Part shown: one piece after another, positions 17,045 through 24,628 of the stretch
Layout: each line of letters starts with the position of its first letter
Numbering within the stretch: the stretch's first letter is position 1
NCBI RefSeq assembly: GCF_035325925.1
Contig: NZ_DAOKZA010000013.1
Span: 1 to 64,000, forward strand
Source of the DNA: Calidifontimicrobium sp035325925
GTDB lineage: Bacteria > Pseudomonadota > Gammaproteobacteria > Burkholderiales > Burkholderiaceae_C
Direction: 5' to 3'
Length of the DNA stretch: 64,000 nucleotides
Translations under genes and position numbers: made by a program
Notes under the pieces: model-generated
The model's input: the letters and a program-made list of their open reading frames with translations, nothing else
The model's database searches: none
Told to the model about the DNA's origin: nothing

Positions 17045-18360
17045 TGGAACCGATCGCGCTGGCCATCGGGTCGCTGCCGCTGCTGCTGGTGCTCATCCTG
17101 CTGCGCGTGCCGATCGGGCTGTCGATGCTCGTGCTGGGGCTGGGCGGCTCGTGGCTGGTGTACGGCAGCGCGGCGCCGCTGCTCAACCAGATGAAGACGC
17201 TGGCGTACAGCCAGTTCTCCAGCCACTCGCTGTCGATCGTGCCGCTGTTCCTGCTGATGGGGCAGTTCGCCGCGGTGGGCGGCATGTCACAGGCGCTGTT
17301 CAAGGCGGCCGAGGCGTTCATCGGCCACCACCGCGGCGGCGTGGGCATGGCCGCGATCGGCGCGTGCGCCGGCTTCGGCTCGATCTGCGGCTCGTCGATG
17401 GCCACCGCGGCGACGATGGCGCAGGTCTCGCTGCCCGAACTGCGCAAGGCCGGCTACGCGGGCGGCCTGTCGACCGGCCTGCTCGCCGCCGGCGGCACGC
17501 TGGGCATCCTGATCCCGCCGTCGATCGTGCTCGTCATCTACGCGATCCTCGCCGAGCAGAACATCGCCAAGCTGTTCGCCGCGGCGTTCGTGCCGGGCAT
17601 CCTGGCGGCGCTCAGCTACATGCTCGTGATCAACCTGGTGGTCAGGCTGAAACCCGGGTCGGCCGGGCTGGTGGCGCCGATACCGTGGGCGCAGCGCTGG
17701 GCGGCGCTGGTCGCGATCTGGCCGGTGCTGCTGATCTTCGTCGCGGTGATCGGCGGCATCTACACCGGCGTGTTCACGCCCACCGAAGGCGCCGCGGTCG
17801 GCGCCGTGGGCACCGGCGTGCTGGCGTGGCGGCGCGGCGGGCTGTCGCGCGCCAACCTGCGCCAGTCGTTCGAGTCCACCGCCGCCGGCACCGCGATGGT
17901 GTTCATGATCGTGCTCGGCGCGGCGGCGTACAACACCTTCCTCGCGCTGTCGCAGATGCCGCAGGAACTGGCGTCGTGGGTCGGCGCGCAGGGCTTCGGC
18001 CCGTACCAGGTGCTGTGGGCGATCCTGATCTTCTACCTGATCGCCGGCTGCTTCATGGACTCGCTGTCGATGATCCTGCTGACGATCCCGATCTTCTTCC
18101 CGATGATCTCGGGGCTCGACTTCGGGCTCACGCCGGAGGAGACGGCGATCTGGTTCGGCATCCTCGTGCTGATCGTCGTCGAGGTCGGGCTGATCACGCC
18201 ACCGGTGGGCATGAACCTGTTCGTGATCCAGTCGATGGCACCCGGCATCCCGATGAAGGACACGTACCGCGGCGTGATGCCGTTCGTGCTCAGCGACCTG
18301 ATCCGCGTCGTCGTGCTGGTGGCGTTCCCGTCGATCACGCTGTTCGTGCTGCGGCTGTAG
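17044..18360 (+). CDS. TRAP transporter large permease (DctM family)
   Basis: A 438-residue multi-spanning protein of the DctM/ion-transporter superfamily that forms the sodium-coupled transport channel. Typical landmarks are FLLMGQFAAVGGMSQALFKA, ACAGFGSICGSSMATAATM, GTLGILIPPSIVLVIYAILA, and late ITPPVGMNLFVIQSMA. The start overlaps the dctQ stop. With dctP and dctQ it completes a TRAP system directly downstream of ligC. Confidence 0.93.
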   Translation: MEPIALAIGSLPLLLVLILLRVPIGLSMLVLGLGGSWLVYGSAAPLLNQMKTLAYSQFSSHSLSIVPLFLLMGQFAAVGGMSQALFKAAEAFIGHHRGGVGMAAIGACAGFGSICGSSMATAATMAQVSLPELRKAGYAGGLSTGLLAAGGTLGILIPPSIVLVIYAILAEQNIAKLFAAAFVPGILAALSYMLVINLVVRLKPGSAGLVAPIPWAQRWAALVAIWPVLLIFVAVIGGIYTGVFTPTEGAAVGAVGTGVLAWRRGGLSRANLRQSFESTAAGTAMVFMIVLGAAAYNTFLALSQMPQELASWVGAQGFGPYQVLWAILIFYLIAGCFMDSLSMILLTIPIFFPMISGLDFGLTPEETAIWFGILVLIVVEVGLITPPVGMNLFVIQSMAPGIPMKDTYRGVMPFVLSDLIRVVVLVAFPSITLFVLRL

Positions 18361-18427
18361 CCGCTGGCGACCGGCTCGAGCGCCGCCGCCCTTGATGCAC
18401 GACAAGCCGCGCGCCACCGCCGGGCGG

Positions 18428-18442
18428 CACACTACAGGTGTG
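18428..18442. promoter_or_regulatory. Small dyad upstream of the second dioxygenase pair
   Basis: CACAC-TACAG-GTGTG is a perfect 5-bp inverted repeat 29 bp before the start at 18472, in the 111-bp gap after the TRAP genes. It could be a regulator site for the second ligAB pair. The arms are short and chance occurrence is possible. Confidence 0.25.
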
Positions 18443-18471
18443 TACGCTTCGCCGCCGACGCCGGCGGCTCG

Positions 18472-18834
18472 ATGGCCATGAACCCACGTCAGGTCAAGGA
18501 CGACATCCCCGGCACGACGCTGTTCGACGGGCGCATGGCACGCAAGGGCTATGCGCTGAACAAGATGTGCTTCTCGTTCAACGACGCGGCGCATCGCGCC
18601 GCGTTCGTCGCCGACGAGGACGCGTACTGCGCCAGGTTCGCACTGAACGCCGAGCAGCGCGAGGCGATCCGCCAGCGCAACGTGCTCGCGCTGCTGGCCG
18701 CCGGCGGCAATGCCTACTACCTGGCCAAGTTCGCCGGCATCTTCGGCCTGGACATGCAGGACATCGGCGCGCAGCAGACCGGCATGAGCAAGGAAGCGTT
18801 CAAGGCCCGGCTGGTCGCCGCCGGCCGCGACTGA
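18472..18834 (+). CDS. Second LigA-type dioxygenase alpha subunit
   Basis: A 120-residue protein with a complete LigA domain: DDIPGTTLFDGRMARKGYAL, LAAGGNAYYLAKFAGIFG and QTGMSKEAFKARLVAAG. It is related to but clearly different from LigA at 13093 and lacks that protein's glutamine-rich tail. Two starts are possible, the ATG at 18472 or 18478, and neither has a clear Shine-Dalgarno sequence. It is followed after 19 bp by a LigB-like subunit. The pair likely forms an extradiol dioxygenase with another substrate, such as gallate, 3-O-methylgallate or another catechol acid. Confidence 0.88.
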   Translation: MAMNPRQVKDDIPGTTLFDGRMARKGYALNKMCFSFNDAAHRAAFVADEDAYCARFALNAEQREAIRQRNVLALLAAGGNAYYLAKFAGIFGLDMQDIGAQQTGMSKEAFKARLVAAGRD

Positions 18835-18853
18835 GACCCGGGGAGCCCGCGCC

Positions 18854-19693
18854 ATGGCCGTCATCGTCGGCAGCGTCATGACCTCGCACGTGCCCGCGAT
18901 CGGCGGCGCGATCGCCAAGGGCCTGCAGGACGAGCCGTACTGGAAGCCGTTCTTCGACGGCTTCGCCCCGGTGCGCCGCTGGCTGGCCGCGGTGCGCCCC
19001 GACGTCGCGGTGGTGTTCTACAACGACCACGGGCTCAACTTCTTTCTCGACAAGATGCCGACCTTCGCGATCGGCGCCGCACCCGAGTACCGCAACGCCG
19101 ACGAGGGCTGGGGCCTCCCGCCGCTGCCACCGTTCGCCGGTGACGAGGACCTGTCCTGGCACCTCGTCGAGTCGCTGGTGGCCGACGACTTCGACATGGT
19201 CACCTGCCAGGAGATGCTCGTCGACCACGCGTTCACGCTGCCGATGGCGCTGCTGTGGCCCGACCAGCGCTGGCCGGTGCGTGTGGTGCCGGTGTGCATC
19301 AACACCGTGCTGTTCCCGCTGCCGTCGGCCGCGCGCTGCCACCGCCTCGGGCAGGCGGTGGGCCGCGCAGTGCAGGCCTGGGACGCCGACGCGCGCGTGC
19401 TGGTGCTGGGCACCGGCGGGCTGTCGCACCAGCTCGAAGGCACGCGCGCCGGCCACCTCAACAAGGCGTTCGACCTGCAGTTCATCGACAGCCTGACGCG
19501 CGACCCGCTGTGGGCCACGCGCTTTTCGATCAACGACCTCGTCAAGCAGGTCGGCACGCAGGGCATCGAGCTGCTGATGTGGCTCGCCGCGCGCGGCGCG
19601 CTGCCCGGCGCGGTGGCCGAACTGCACCGCAACTACCACATCCCGATCTCGAACACCGCGTCGGGACTGCTGCTGCTCGAGCACCGCGGCTGA
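18854..19693 (+). CDS. Second LigB-type extradiol dioxygenase beta subunit
   Basis: A 279-residue class III extradiol dioxygenase. The iron ligands align with LigB: His12 in TSHVPAIGGAI, His59 in YNDHGLNFF and the Glu in QGIELLMW. The catalytic base lies in GGLSHQLEG. Differences from the first copy cluster in the middle (CQEMLVDHAFTLPMALLW against the first copy's MDVDHGLTVPLSLMCG), where substrate-side residues would be expected. A GGGGAG site lies before the ATG. It ends the rightward block. I infer a paralogous ring-cleavage enzyme of shifted specificity. Confidence 0.9.
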   Translation: MAVIVGSVMTSHVPAIGGAIAKGLQDEPYWKPFFDGFAPVRRWLAAVRPDVAVVFYNDHGLNFFLDKMPTFAIGAAPEYRNADEGWGLPPLPPFAGDEDLSWHLVESLVADDFDMVTCQEMLVDHAFTLPMALLWPDQRWPVRVVPVCINTVLFPLPSAARCHRLGQAVGRAVQAWDADARVLVLGTGGLSHQLEGTRAGHLNKAFDLQFIDSLTRDPLWATRFSINDLVKQVGTQGIELLMWLAARGALPGAVAELHRNYHIPISNTASGLLLLEHRG

Positions 19694-19742
19694 GCCGCGG
19701 GCCTGGCGCCCGATCGCGGCCGCGCCGGGCGCCGCCGCGCGT

Positions 19743-20567
19743 TCAGGGTGCGACCGTCTCGCCCTGCGCGAGTTCGCCCAGCGCCTTCTGGTCGATCACG
19801 TTGACCGTGTAGCCGCTGACCTCGATCACCCCTTGCTGCATGAAGCTGCGCATCAACCGCGACAGCGTCTCCGGCGTGATCGCGAGCTGCGACGCGATGT
19901 CGCGCTTGCGCTCGTGCAGCTGCACGACGCCCTGCCCCGGTTTGCCGGGGCGCGGCGCGCAGCGCTGGTGCAGCCACGCGGCCAGCCGTGCCGGCGCGTC
20001 CTTGTGCATCAGCTCGTGCGTGTTCAGCGTCAGGTCGCGCACCTGCTGCGCCAGCGCCGCGGCGAGCAGCCGCGCCAGCGAGGTACGACGTTCGAACAGC
20101 GCGATCACGATGTCGATCGGCCACTCGGCGACGGTCACCGGGCTCAGCGCGCGCGCGTCGAGCGCATGGGTGGTGTCCAGCCACGCCGATGCGAGGTCGA
20201 GCCAGGCCGGCGCGTGCACCAGCCGCTCGGGACGGAACTGGCCGTCGGCGGTGGCGATGCCCAGCGCGACGTCGCCCTGCAGCAGCACGACGACGGTGTG
20301 GGCCATCTCGGTGCGCTGGAAGATCGCCTGCCCCTGCGCGACCAGCCGCGTGCGCGCCTCGCGCTCGAGCGCGTGGGCGTCGGCCGACGACACGCCCAGC
20401 GACGTCAGCGCCGGTGCGATGCGCCGCGCCGGCGGCACGCGCTCGCCGTGGGCGTAGGCGCCTCGGCGCGAGCCGGGCATCGCCGACATCGGGTCGGCCG
20501 TCGACAGCCTCGACGCCGCTCGCGTCGGCGCCGTCGCAGACAACAGAGTGCCGGAATCGGTGGTCAT
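19743..20567 (-). CDS. Crp/Fnr-family regulator with FNR-type recognition helix and no iron-sulfur cysteines
   Basis: A 274-residue regulator. A cyclic-nucleotide-binding-like domain spans about residues 70-160, and a helix-turn-helix lies at about 215-250. The recognition helix reads TPETLSRLMRSF with Glu233, Ser236 and Arg237, the E-SR pattern that lets FNR-type proteins read TTGAT-N4-ATCAA. There is only one cysteine (203), so no FNR-type 4Fe-4S cluster can form. Sensing by another cofactor such as heme, as in Dnr-like proteins, is possible but not shown. I chose the ATG at 20567; an in-frame ATG at 20489 would remove the unconserved first 26 residues. It is divergent from the hemerythrin gene. 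Confidence 0.85.
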   Translation of the reverse strand: MTTDSGTLLSATAPTRAASRLSTADPMSAMPGSRRGAYAHGERVPPARRIAPALTSLGVSSADAHALEREARTRLVAQGQAIFQRTEMAHTVVVLLQGDVALGIATADGQFRPERLVHAPAWLDLASAWLDTTHALDARALSPVTVAEWPIDIVIALFERRTSLARLLAAALAQQVRDLTLNTHELMHKDAPARLAAWLHQRCAPRPGKPGQGVVQLHERKRDIASQLAITPETLSRLMRSFMQQGVIEVSGYTVNVIDQKALGELAQGETVAP

Positions 20568-20713
20568 CGTTCTACCTTCGGCTCCATCCGTCGGTGTCCG
20601 CCCTGCGGACGGGCCGGCCGGCTCGTGGCAGGGTGGGCGTGGCTCGAGTTGATGTGGCGCAGCGCCCGCCGCGCCCCGTGCACGCATGGTGGCGTGGCAC
20701 TGCCAACGGGGGA

Positions 20714-20727
20714 TTGCGCCAGATCAA
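20714..20727. promoter_or_regulatory. FNR/Dnr-type box upstream of the hemerythrin gene
   Basis: TTGCG-CCAG-ATCAA matches the TTGAT-N4-ATCAA consensus at 8 of 10 positions, including one perfect half site. It lies in the 222-bp divergent region between the Crp/Fnr regulator (start 20567) and the hemerythrin gene (start 20790). A CACAAT -10-like element sits at 20778-20783. The neighbouring regulator has the matching E-SR recognition helix. Confidence 0.5.
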
Positions 20728-20789
20728 CGGGCCGGCGCGGATGCATCCCGGCAGTGCGCAGGGGTGCTCGCGGCGGCCACAATCGGCGC

Positions 20790-21365
20790 ATGAACGAGCA
20801 CCGCGCCCACTCCGCCGAGCTGCCCGGCGTACACAGCCCGGCCGCCGGGTTCGACCAGCCGTTCGCGGTGCTCGACGCGTGCCACGACCGCGTGCGGCGC
20901 AGCCTCGACCTGCTGCAACGGCTGACCGTGCATGTCGCCGAACACGGCGGCGACGCCGCCGCGCGTGGCGCCGCACACGACGTCTGGCGCTACTTCTCGC
21001 TCGCCGCGCCGGCGCACCACGAGGACGAGGAGCGCCACGTGCTGCCGCTGCTCGAGGCCAGCGGCGACGCGGCGCTGCAGGCGCTGGCGCGGCGCATCCT
21101 CGACGACCACGCGCGCATCCGCGCGACCTGGGCGGCGCTCGCGCCGCGGCTGCAGGCGCTGCACGCCGGCGAGTCGGTCGACGCGGGCGCGCTGCGCGAC
21201 GCCGCCGACGCCTTCGTGCGCGCGCACGAAGGCCACCTGGAGCGCGAAGACGGCCAGGCCTTTCCCGCCGCGCAGCGCCTGGCCGAACGCCGCGCCGGCG
21301 CGCTGCAGGCGATGGGGCGCGAGATGGCCGAGCGCCGTGGCGTCGCCATGCACGCGGCGCGCTGA
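20790..21365 (+). CDS. Hemerythrin HHE-domain protein
   Basis: A 191-residue, all-helical protein with histidine/glutamate spacing typical of hemerythrin-like diiron proteins: DACHDRVRRSL, APAHHEDEERHVLP, LDDHARIRATW and AHEGHLEREDGQAF. Such proteins bind oxygen or nitric oxide, or help repair or sense under nitrosative stress. It has no signal peptide and is cytoplasmic. No Shine-Dalgarno sequence is visible, and a -10-like CACAAT ends only six bases before the ATG, so the mRNA may be leaderless. The divergent Crp/Fnr regulator and the box between them point to control by oxygen or nitric oxide. Confidence 0.85.
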   Translation: MNEHRAHSAELPGVHSPAAGFDQPFAVLDACHDRVRRSLDLLQRLTVHVAEHGGDAAARGAAHDVWRYFSLAAPAHHEDEERHVLPLLEASGDAALQALARRILDDHARIRATWAALAPRLQALHAGESVDAGALRDAADAFVRAHEGHLEREDGQAFPAAQRLAERRAGALQAMGREMAERRGVAMHAAR

Positions 21366-21452
21366 GCGCCTCGCCGAAGGCGGGGCGCGACGCGGCCGCG
21401 GTATAACTGGCGCCCTTTGCGTTGTCCGCGCGCCGCCGCGCGCCTGCCGTCC

Positions 21453-22979
21453 ATGCACACGACCCTGCATCCGCTGCTCGCCACCGGCGCCGACGCGGCG
21501 CCCGCCCTGTCGGCCCCGGGCCGCGCGGCGCTGGACTTCGCCGGCCTGCGCGCGCTGATCGCCGCCACCACCGCGCGACTGAACGCGCTCGGACTCGGCC
21601 GCAACGACCGCGTGGCCATCGTGCTGGCCAACGGCCCCGAGATGGCCAGCTGCTTCGTCGCCTGCGCCAGCGCGGTGACCAGCGCGCCGCTGAATCCCGC
21701 CTACCGCGCCGACGAGTTCGACTTCTACCTGTCGGACCTCGGCGCCAAGGCGCTGATCGTCGAGCGCGGCAGCCTGTCGCCGGCGATCGAGGTCGCCGTC
21801 AAGCACGGCGTGCGCGTGCTCGACCTGGTGGTGCCCGACGGCGCGCCGGCGGGCGCCTTCACGCTCGAGTCGCGCGAACCGCACGCCGGGGCGCCGGCCG
21901 CGCACCCCGGTGCGGCGCAGCCCGACGACGTGTCGATGCTGCTGCACACCTCGGGCACGACGTCGCGACCGAAGATCGTGCCGCTGTCGCAGCGCAACCT
22001 GGCCGCGTCGGCGCAGCACATCGCGCGCACGCTGCAGTTCACGCCGCGCGACTGCGGGCTGAACATCATGCCGCTGTTCCACATCCACGGGCTGATCGCC
22101 GGCGTGCTCGCGCCGCTGGCCGCCGGCTCGCAGGTGTTCTGCACGCCGGGCTTCAACGCGCTGAAGTTCTTCGCCTGGATGGACGAGGCCAGGCCCACCT
22201 GGTACACGGCGGTGCCGACCATGCACCAGACGATCCTCGCGCGCGCCGACAAGAACCGCGAGGTCATCGCGCGCCACCCGCTGCGCTTCCTCCGCAGCAG
22301 CTCGAGCTCGATCCCGCCGCAGGTCATCGCCGAGCTCGAGCAGGCCTTCGGCGCGCCGCTGATCGAGGCCTACGGCATGACCGAGGCGACGCACCAGATG
22401 GCGAGCAACCCGCTGCCGCCGGCGGTGCGCAAGCCGGGCACCGTCGGCGTGGCCGCCGGCCCGCAGATCGCGATCATGGGCGAGGACGGCGCGTTGCTGC
22501 CCTGCGGCGCCACCGGCGAGATCGTGATCCGCGGCGCCAACGTGACCGCCGGCTACGAGAACAACCCGAAGGCCAACGCCGAGGCGTTCCGCGACGGCTG
22601 GTTCCGCACCGGCGACCAGGGCGTGCTCGACGCTGACGGCTACCTGAGCATCACCGGGCGGCTGAAGGAGATCATCAACCGCGGCGGCGAGAAGGTCAGC
22701 CCGCGCGAGGTCGACGAGATCCTGATGGACCACCCGGCGGTGGCGCAGGTCGTGTGCTTCGGCATGCCGCACGCCAAGCTCGGCGAGGAGGTGGCGGCCG
22801 TCGTCGTGCTGCGCGAGGGCCACGCCGCGACCGAGCGCGACCTGCAGCAATTTGTCGCGGCGCGCGCGGCCGACTTCAAGGTGCCGAAGAAGATCCTCTT
22901 CATGGCCGAGATCCCGAAGGGTGCCACCGGCAAGCTGCAGCGCATCGGGCTGGCGGCCAAGCTCGGGCTCACCGGGTAA
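21453..22979 (+). CDS. Acyl-CoA synthetase resembling oxalate-CoA ligase
   Basis: A 508-residue AMP-forming ligase that activates a carboxylic acid with ATP and CoA. The P-loop is LLHTSGTTSRPK, the adenine region IEAYGMTEATHQMASNPLP, the hinge RTGDQGVLDADGYLSITGR, and the C-terminal lysine region PKGATGKLQR. The segment around AYGMTEATHQM matches the oxalyl-CoA synthetase group (yeast Pcs60, plant AAE3) as I remember it. I therefore suggest oxalate as substrate, but another small acid is possible. A TATAAC -10 candidate lies at 21402-21407. The ATG at 21453 begins the conserved part. A TTT transporter follows. Confidence 0.8.
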   Translation: MHTTLHPLLATGADAAPALSAPGRAALDFAGLRALIAATTARLNALGLGRNDRVAIVLANGPEMASCFVACASAVTSAPLNPAYRADEFDFYLSDLGAKALIVERGSLSPAIEVAVKHGVRVLDLVVPDGAPAGAFTLESREPHAGAPAAHPGAAQPDDVSMLLHTSGTTSRPKIVPLSQRNLAASAQHIARTLQFTPRDCGLNIMPLFHIHGLIAGVLAPLAAGSQVFCTPGFNALKFFAWMDEARPTWYTAVPTMHQTILARADKNREVIARHPLRFLRSSSSSIPPQVIAELEQAFGAPLIEAYGMTEATHQMASNPLPPAVRKPGTVGVAAGPQIAIMGEDGALLPCGATGEIVIRGANVTAGYENNPKANAEAFRDGWFRTGDQGVLDADGYLSITGRLKEIINRGGEKVSPREVDEILMDHPAVAQVVCFGMPHAKLGEEVAAVVVLREGHAATERDLQQFVAARAADFKVPKKILFMAEIPKGATGKLQRIGLAAKLGLTG

Positions 22980-23004
22980 ACCCGCAGCGTCGCACCTCCG
23001 GCAC

Positions 23005-23046
23005 TAAGCCATCGCTTATGCGCAGCCGGCAGCAACTCTAAGTTGC
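23005..23046. promoter_or_regulatory. Two adjacent inverted repeats upstream of the TTT transporter
   Basis: TAAGC-CATC-GCTTA (23005-23018) and GCAACT-CTA-AGTTGC (23032-23046) are perfect short dyads in the 124-bp gap between the acyl-CoA ligase and the tctC-like gene. They are AT-richer than their surroundings and could be operators or RNA stem-loops. No regulator gene is adjacent. Confidence 0.35.
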
Positions 23047-23103
23047 CGCTGTGCAGCGGCGTCTCTACATTGGCCGGCTGTCGCAAGCCACCTGGAAGAC
23101 GCC

Positions 23104-24087
23104 ATGATCCGTACGCTGTTCACCGCCGCGGCCGCGATGTTCGCCGCCGCGCATGCCCTGGCCTGGGAGCCGACGAAGCCGGTCGAGTTCGTCGTGCCCG
23201 CAGGCACCGGCGGAGGCGCCGACCAGATGGCGCGCTTCGTCCAGGGCGTGGTCGCCAAGCACGGACTGATGAAGCAGCCGATCGTCGTCGTCAACAAGGG
23301 TGGCGGTGCCGGCGCCGAGGGTTTCCTCAACGTCAAGGAAGACAAGGGCAACGCGCACAAGATCGTCATCACGCTGTCGAACCTGTTCACCACGCCGCTG
23401 GGCACCGCGGTGCCGTTCAACTGGCGCGACCTGACGCCGGTGTCGATGCTGGCGCTGGACAACTTCGTGCTCTGGGTCCACGCCGAGTCGCCGTACCAGA
23501 CGCCCAAGCAGTTCTTCGACGCGCTGAAGTCCGGCCCCGACCGCAGCCTGAAGATGGCCGGCACCGGCAGCAAGCAGGAGGACCAGATCATCACCGTCGC
23601 GCTCGAGCGGGCCGCAGGCAAGAAGATGAGCTACATCCCCTACCCCGGCGGCGGCCAGGTGGCCACGCAGCTGGTGGGCAGGCACGTCGACGCGACGGTC
23701 AACAACCCGATCGAGGCCGAGAGCCACTGGCGCGCCGGCAAGCTGCGCGCGCTGTGCGTGTTCGACGCCAAGCCGCTGCCGTACAAGGACAAGGTCACCG
23801 ACCAGCAGTCGTGGGGCGACCTGCCCACCTGCTCGTCGGCCGGCATCCCGGTCGAGTACACGATGCTGCGCGGCATCTTCATGCCGCCGGGCGCCACGCC
23901 CGAGCAGGTGAAGTTCTACGTCGACCTGCTCGACAAGGTGCGCGCCACCCCCGAGTGGAAGGACTTCATGGCCAAGGGTGCGTTCAACCCGACCACGATG
24001 ACCGGCCAGGCCTACTTCGACTGGCTCGGCCGCACCGAGCAGCAGCACCGCGTGCTGATGAAGGAGGCCGGCTTCATCGCCGGCTGA
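23104..24087 (+). CDS. Tripartite tricarboxylate transporter solute-binding protein (TctC/Bug family)
   Basis: A 327-residue periplasmic binding protein. The signal peptide is MIRTLFTAAAAMFAAAHALA, with cleavage after HALA. The Bug-fold ligand loops include VPAGTGGGADQMARFVQG and KMAGTGSKQEDQII. Such proteins bind carboxylic acids for the TctAB permease, here encoded immediately downstream. The nearby CoA ligase and alpha-hydroxy-acid enzyme suggest a small di- or hydroxy-acid. The ligand cannot be read from sequence. Confidence 0.9.
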   Translation: MIRTLFTAAAAMFAAAHALAWEPTKPVEFVVPAGTGGGADQMARFVQGVVAKHGLMKQPIVVVNKGGGAGAEGFLNVKEDKGNAHKIVITLSNLFTTPLGTAVPFNWRDLTPVSMLALDNFVLWVHAESPYQTPKQFFDALKSGPDRSLKMAGTGSKQEDQIITVALERAAGKKMSYIPYPGGGQVATQLVGRHVDATVNNPIEAESHWRAGKLRALCVFDAKPLPYKDKVTDQQSWGDLPTCSSAGIPVEYTMLRGIFMPPGATPEQVKFYVDLLDKVRATPEWKDFMAKGAFNPTTMTGQAYFDWLGRTEQQHRVLMKEAGFIAG

Positions 24088-24111
24088 GCGTCGCCGCGAA
24101 GGCTGGCCGAC

Positions 24112-24621
24112 ATGGCTGAACCCGGGCAGGAAGCCGCCGACGGCGGCAGTGTCGGCGTGCGCTGGCCCGAGCTGCTCGTCGCGCTCGGCTTCATGGCCGT
24201 CGCGGCGGTGGTGATGTTCGACAGCCGGCGCGTCGGCGCCGGCTGGGCCGACGACGGCCCGCAGTCGGGCTACTTCCCCTTCTACATCGGGCTGGCGATG
24301 TTCGCCGCGGGTGCGTGGACGGCGTGGGTGCAGCTCGCGCGCTGGCGGCGCTTCGAGCTGTTCGCCGAGCGCGCCCAGCTGCGCAGCGTGCTGACCGTGC
24401 TGTGGCCGATGGCGGTGTACGTGGGGCTGGTCCCGGCGGTGGGCATCTACCTCGCGTCGATGGCGCTGATCGCGTTCTTCATGCTGCGCCACGGTCGCCA
24501 CCGGCTGGCGCTGACCGCCGCCGTCGCCGCCGGCGTGCCGCTGGCCTTCTTCGTGGTGTTCGAACGCTGGTTCCTCGTTCCGCTGCCCAAGGGCCCGATC
24601 GAGGCGCTGCTCGGTTTCTGA
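24112..24621 (+). CDS. Tripartite tricarboxylate transporter small membrane subunit (TctB family)
   Basis: A 169-residue membrane protein with four hydrophobic segments, at about residues 20-36, 55-74, 90-122 and 130-150. The family motif region DDGPQSGYFPFYIGL lies after the first segment. It sits between the binding protein and the large TctA subunit in the standard order. Sequence conservation in this family is low, so the call rests on topology, motif and context. Confidence 0.87.
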   Translation: MAEPGQEAADGGSVGVRWPELLVALGFMAVAAVVMFDSRRVGAGWADDGPQSGYFPFYIGLAMFAAGAWTAWVQLARWRRFELFAERAQLRSVLTVLWPMAVYVGLVPAVGIYLASMALIAFFMLRHGRHRLALTAAVAAGVPLAFFVVFERWFLVPLPKGPIEALLGF

Positions 24622-24628
24622 GGCGGCC

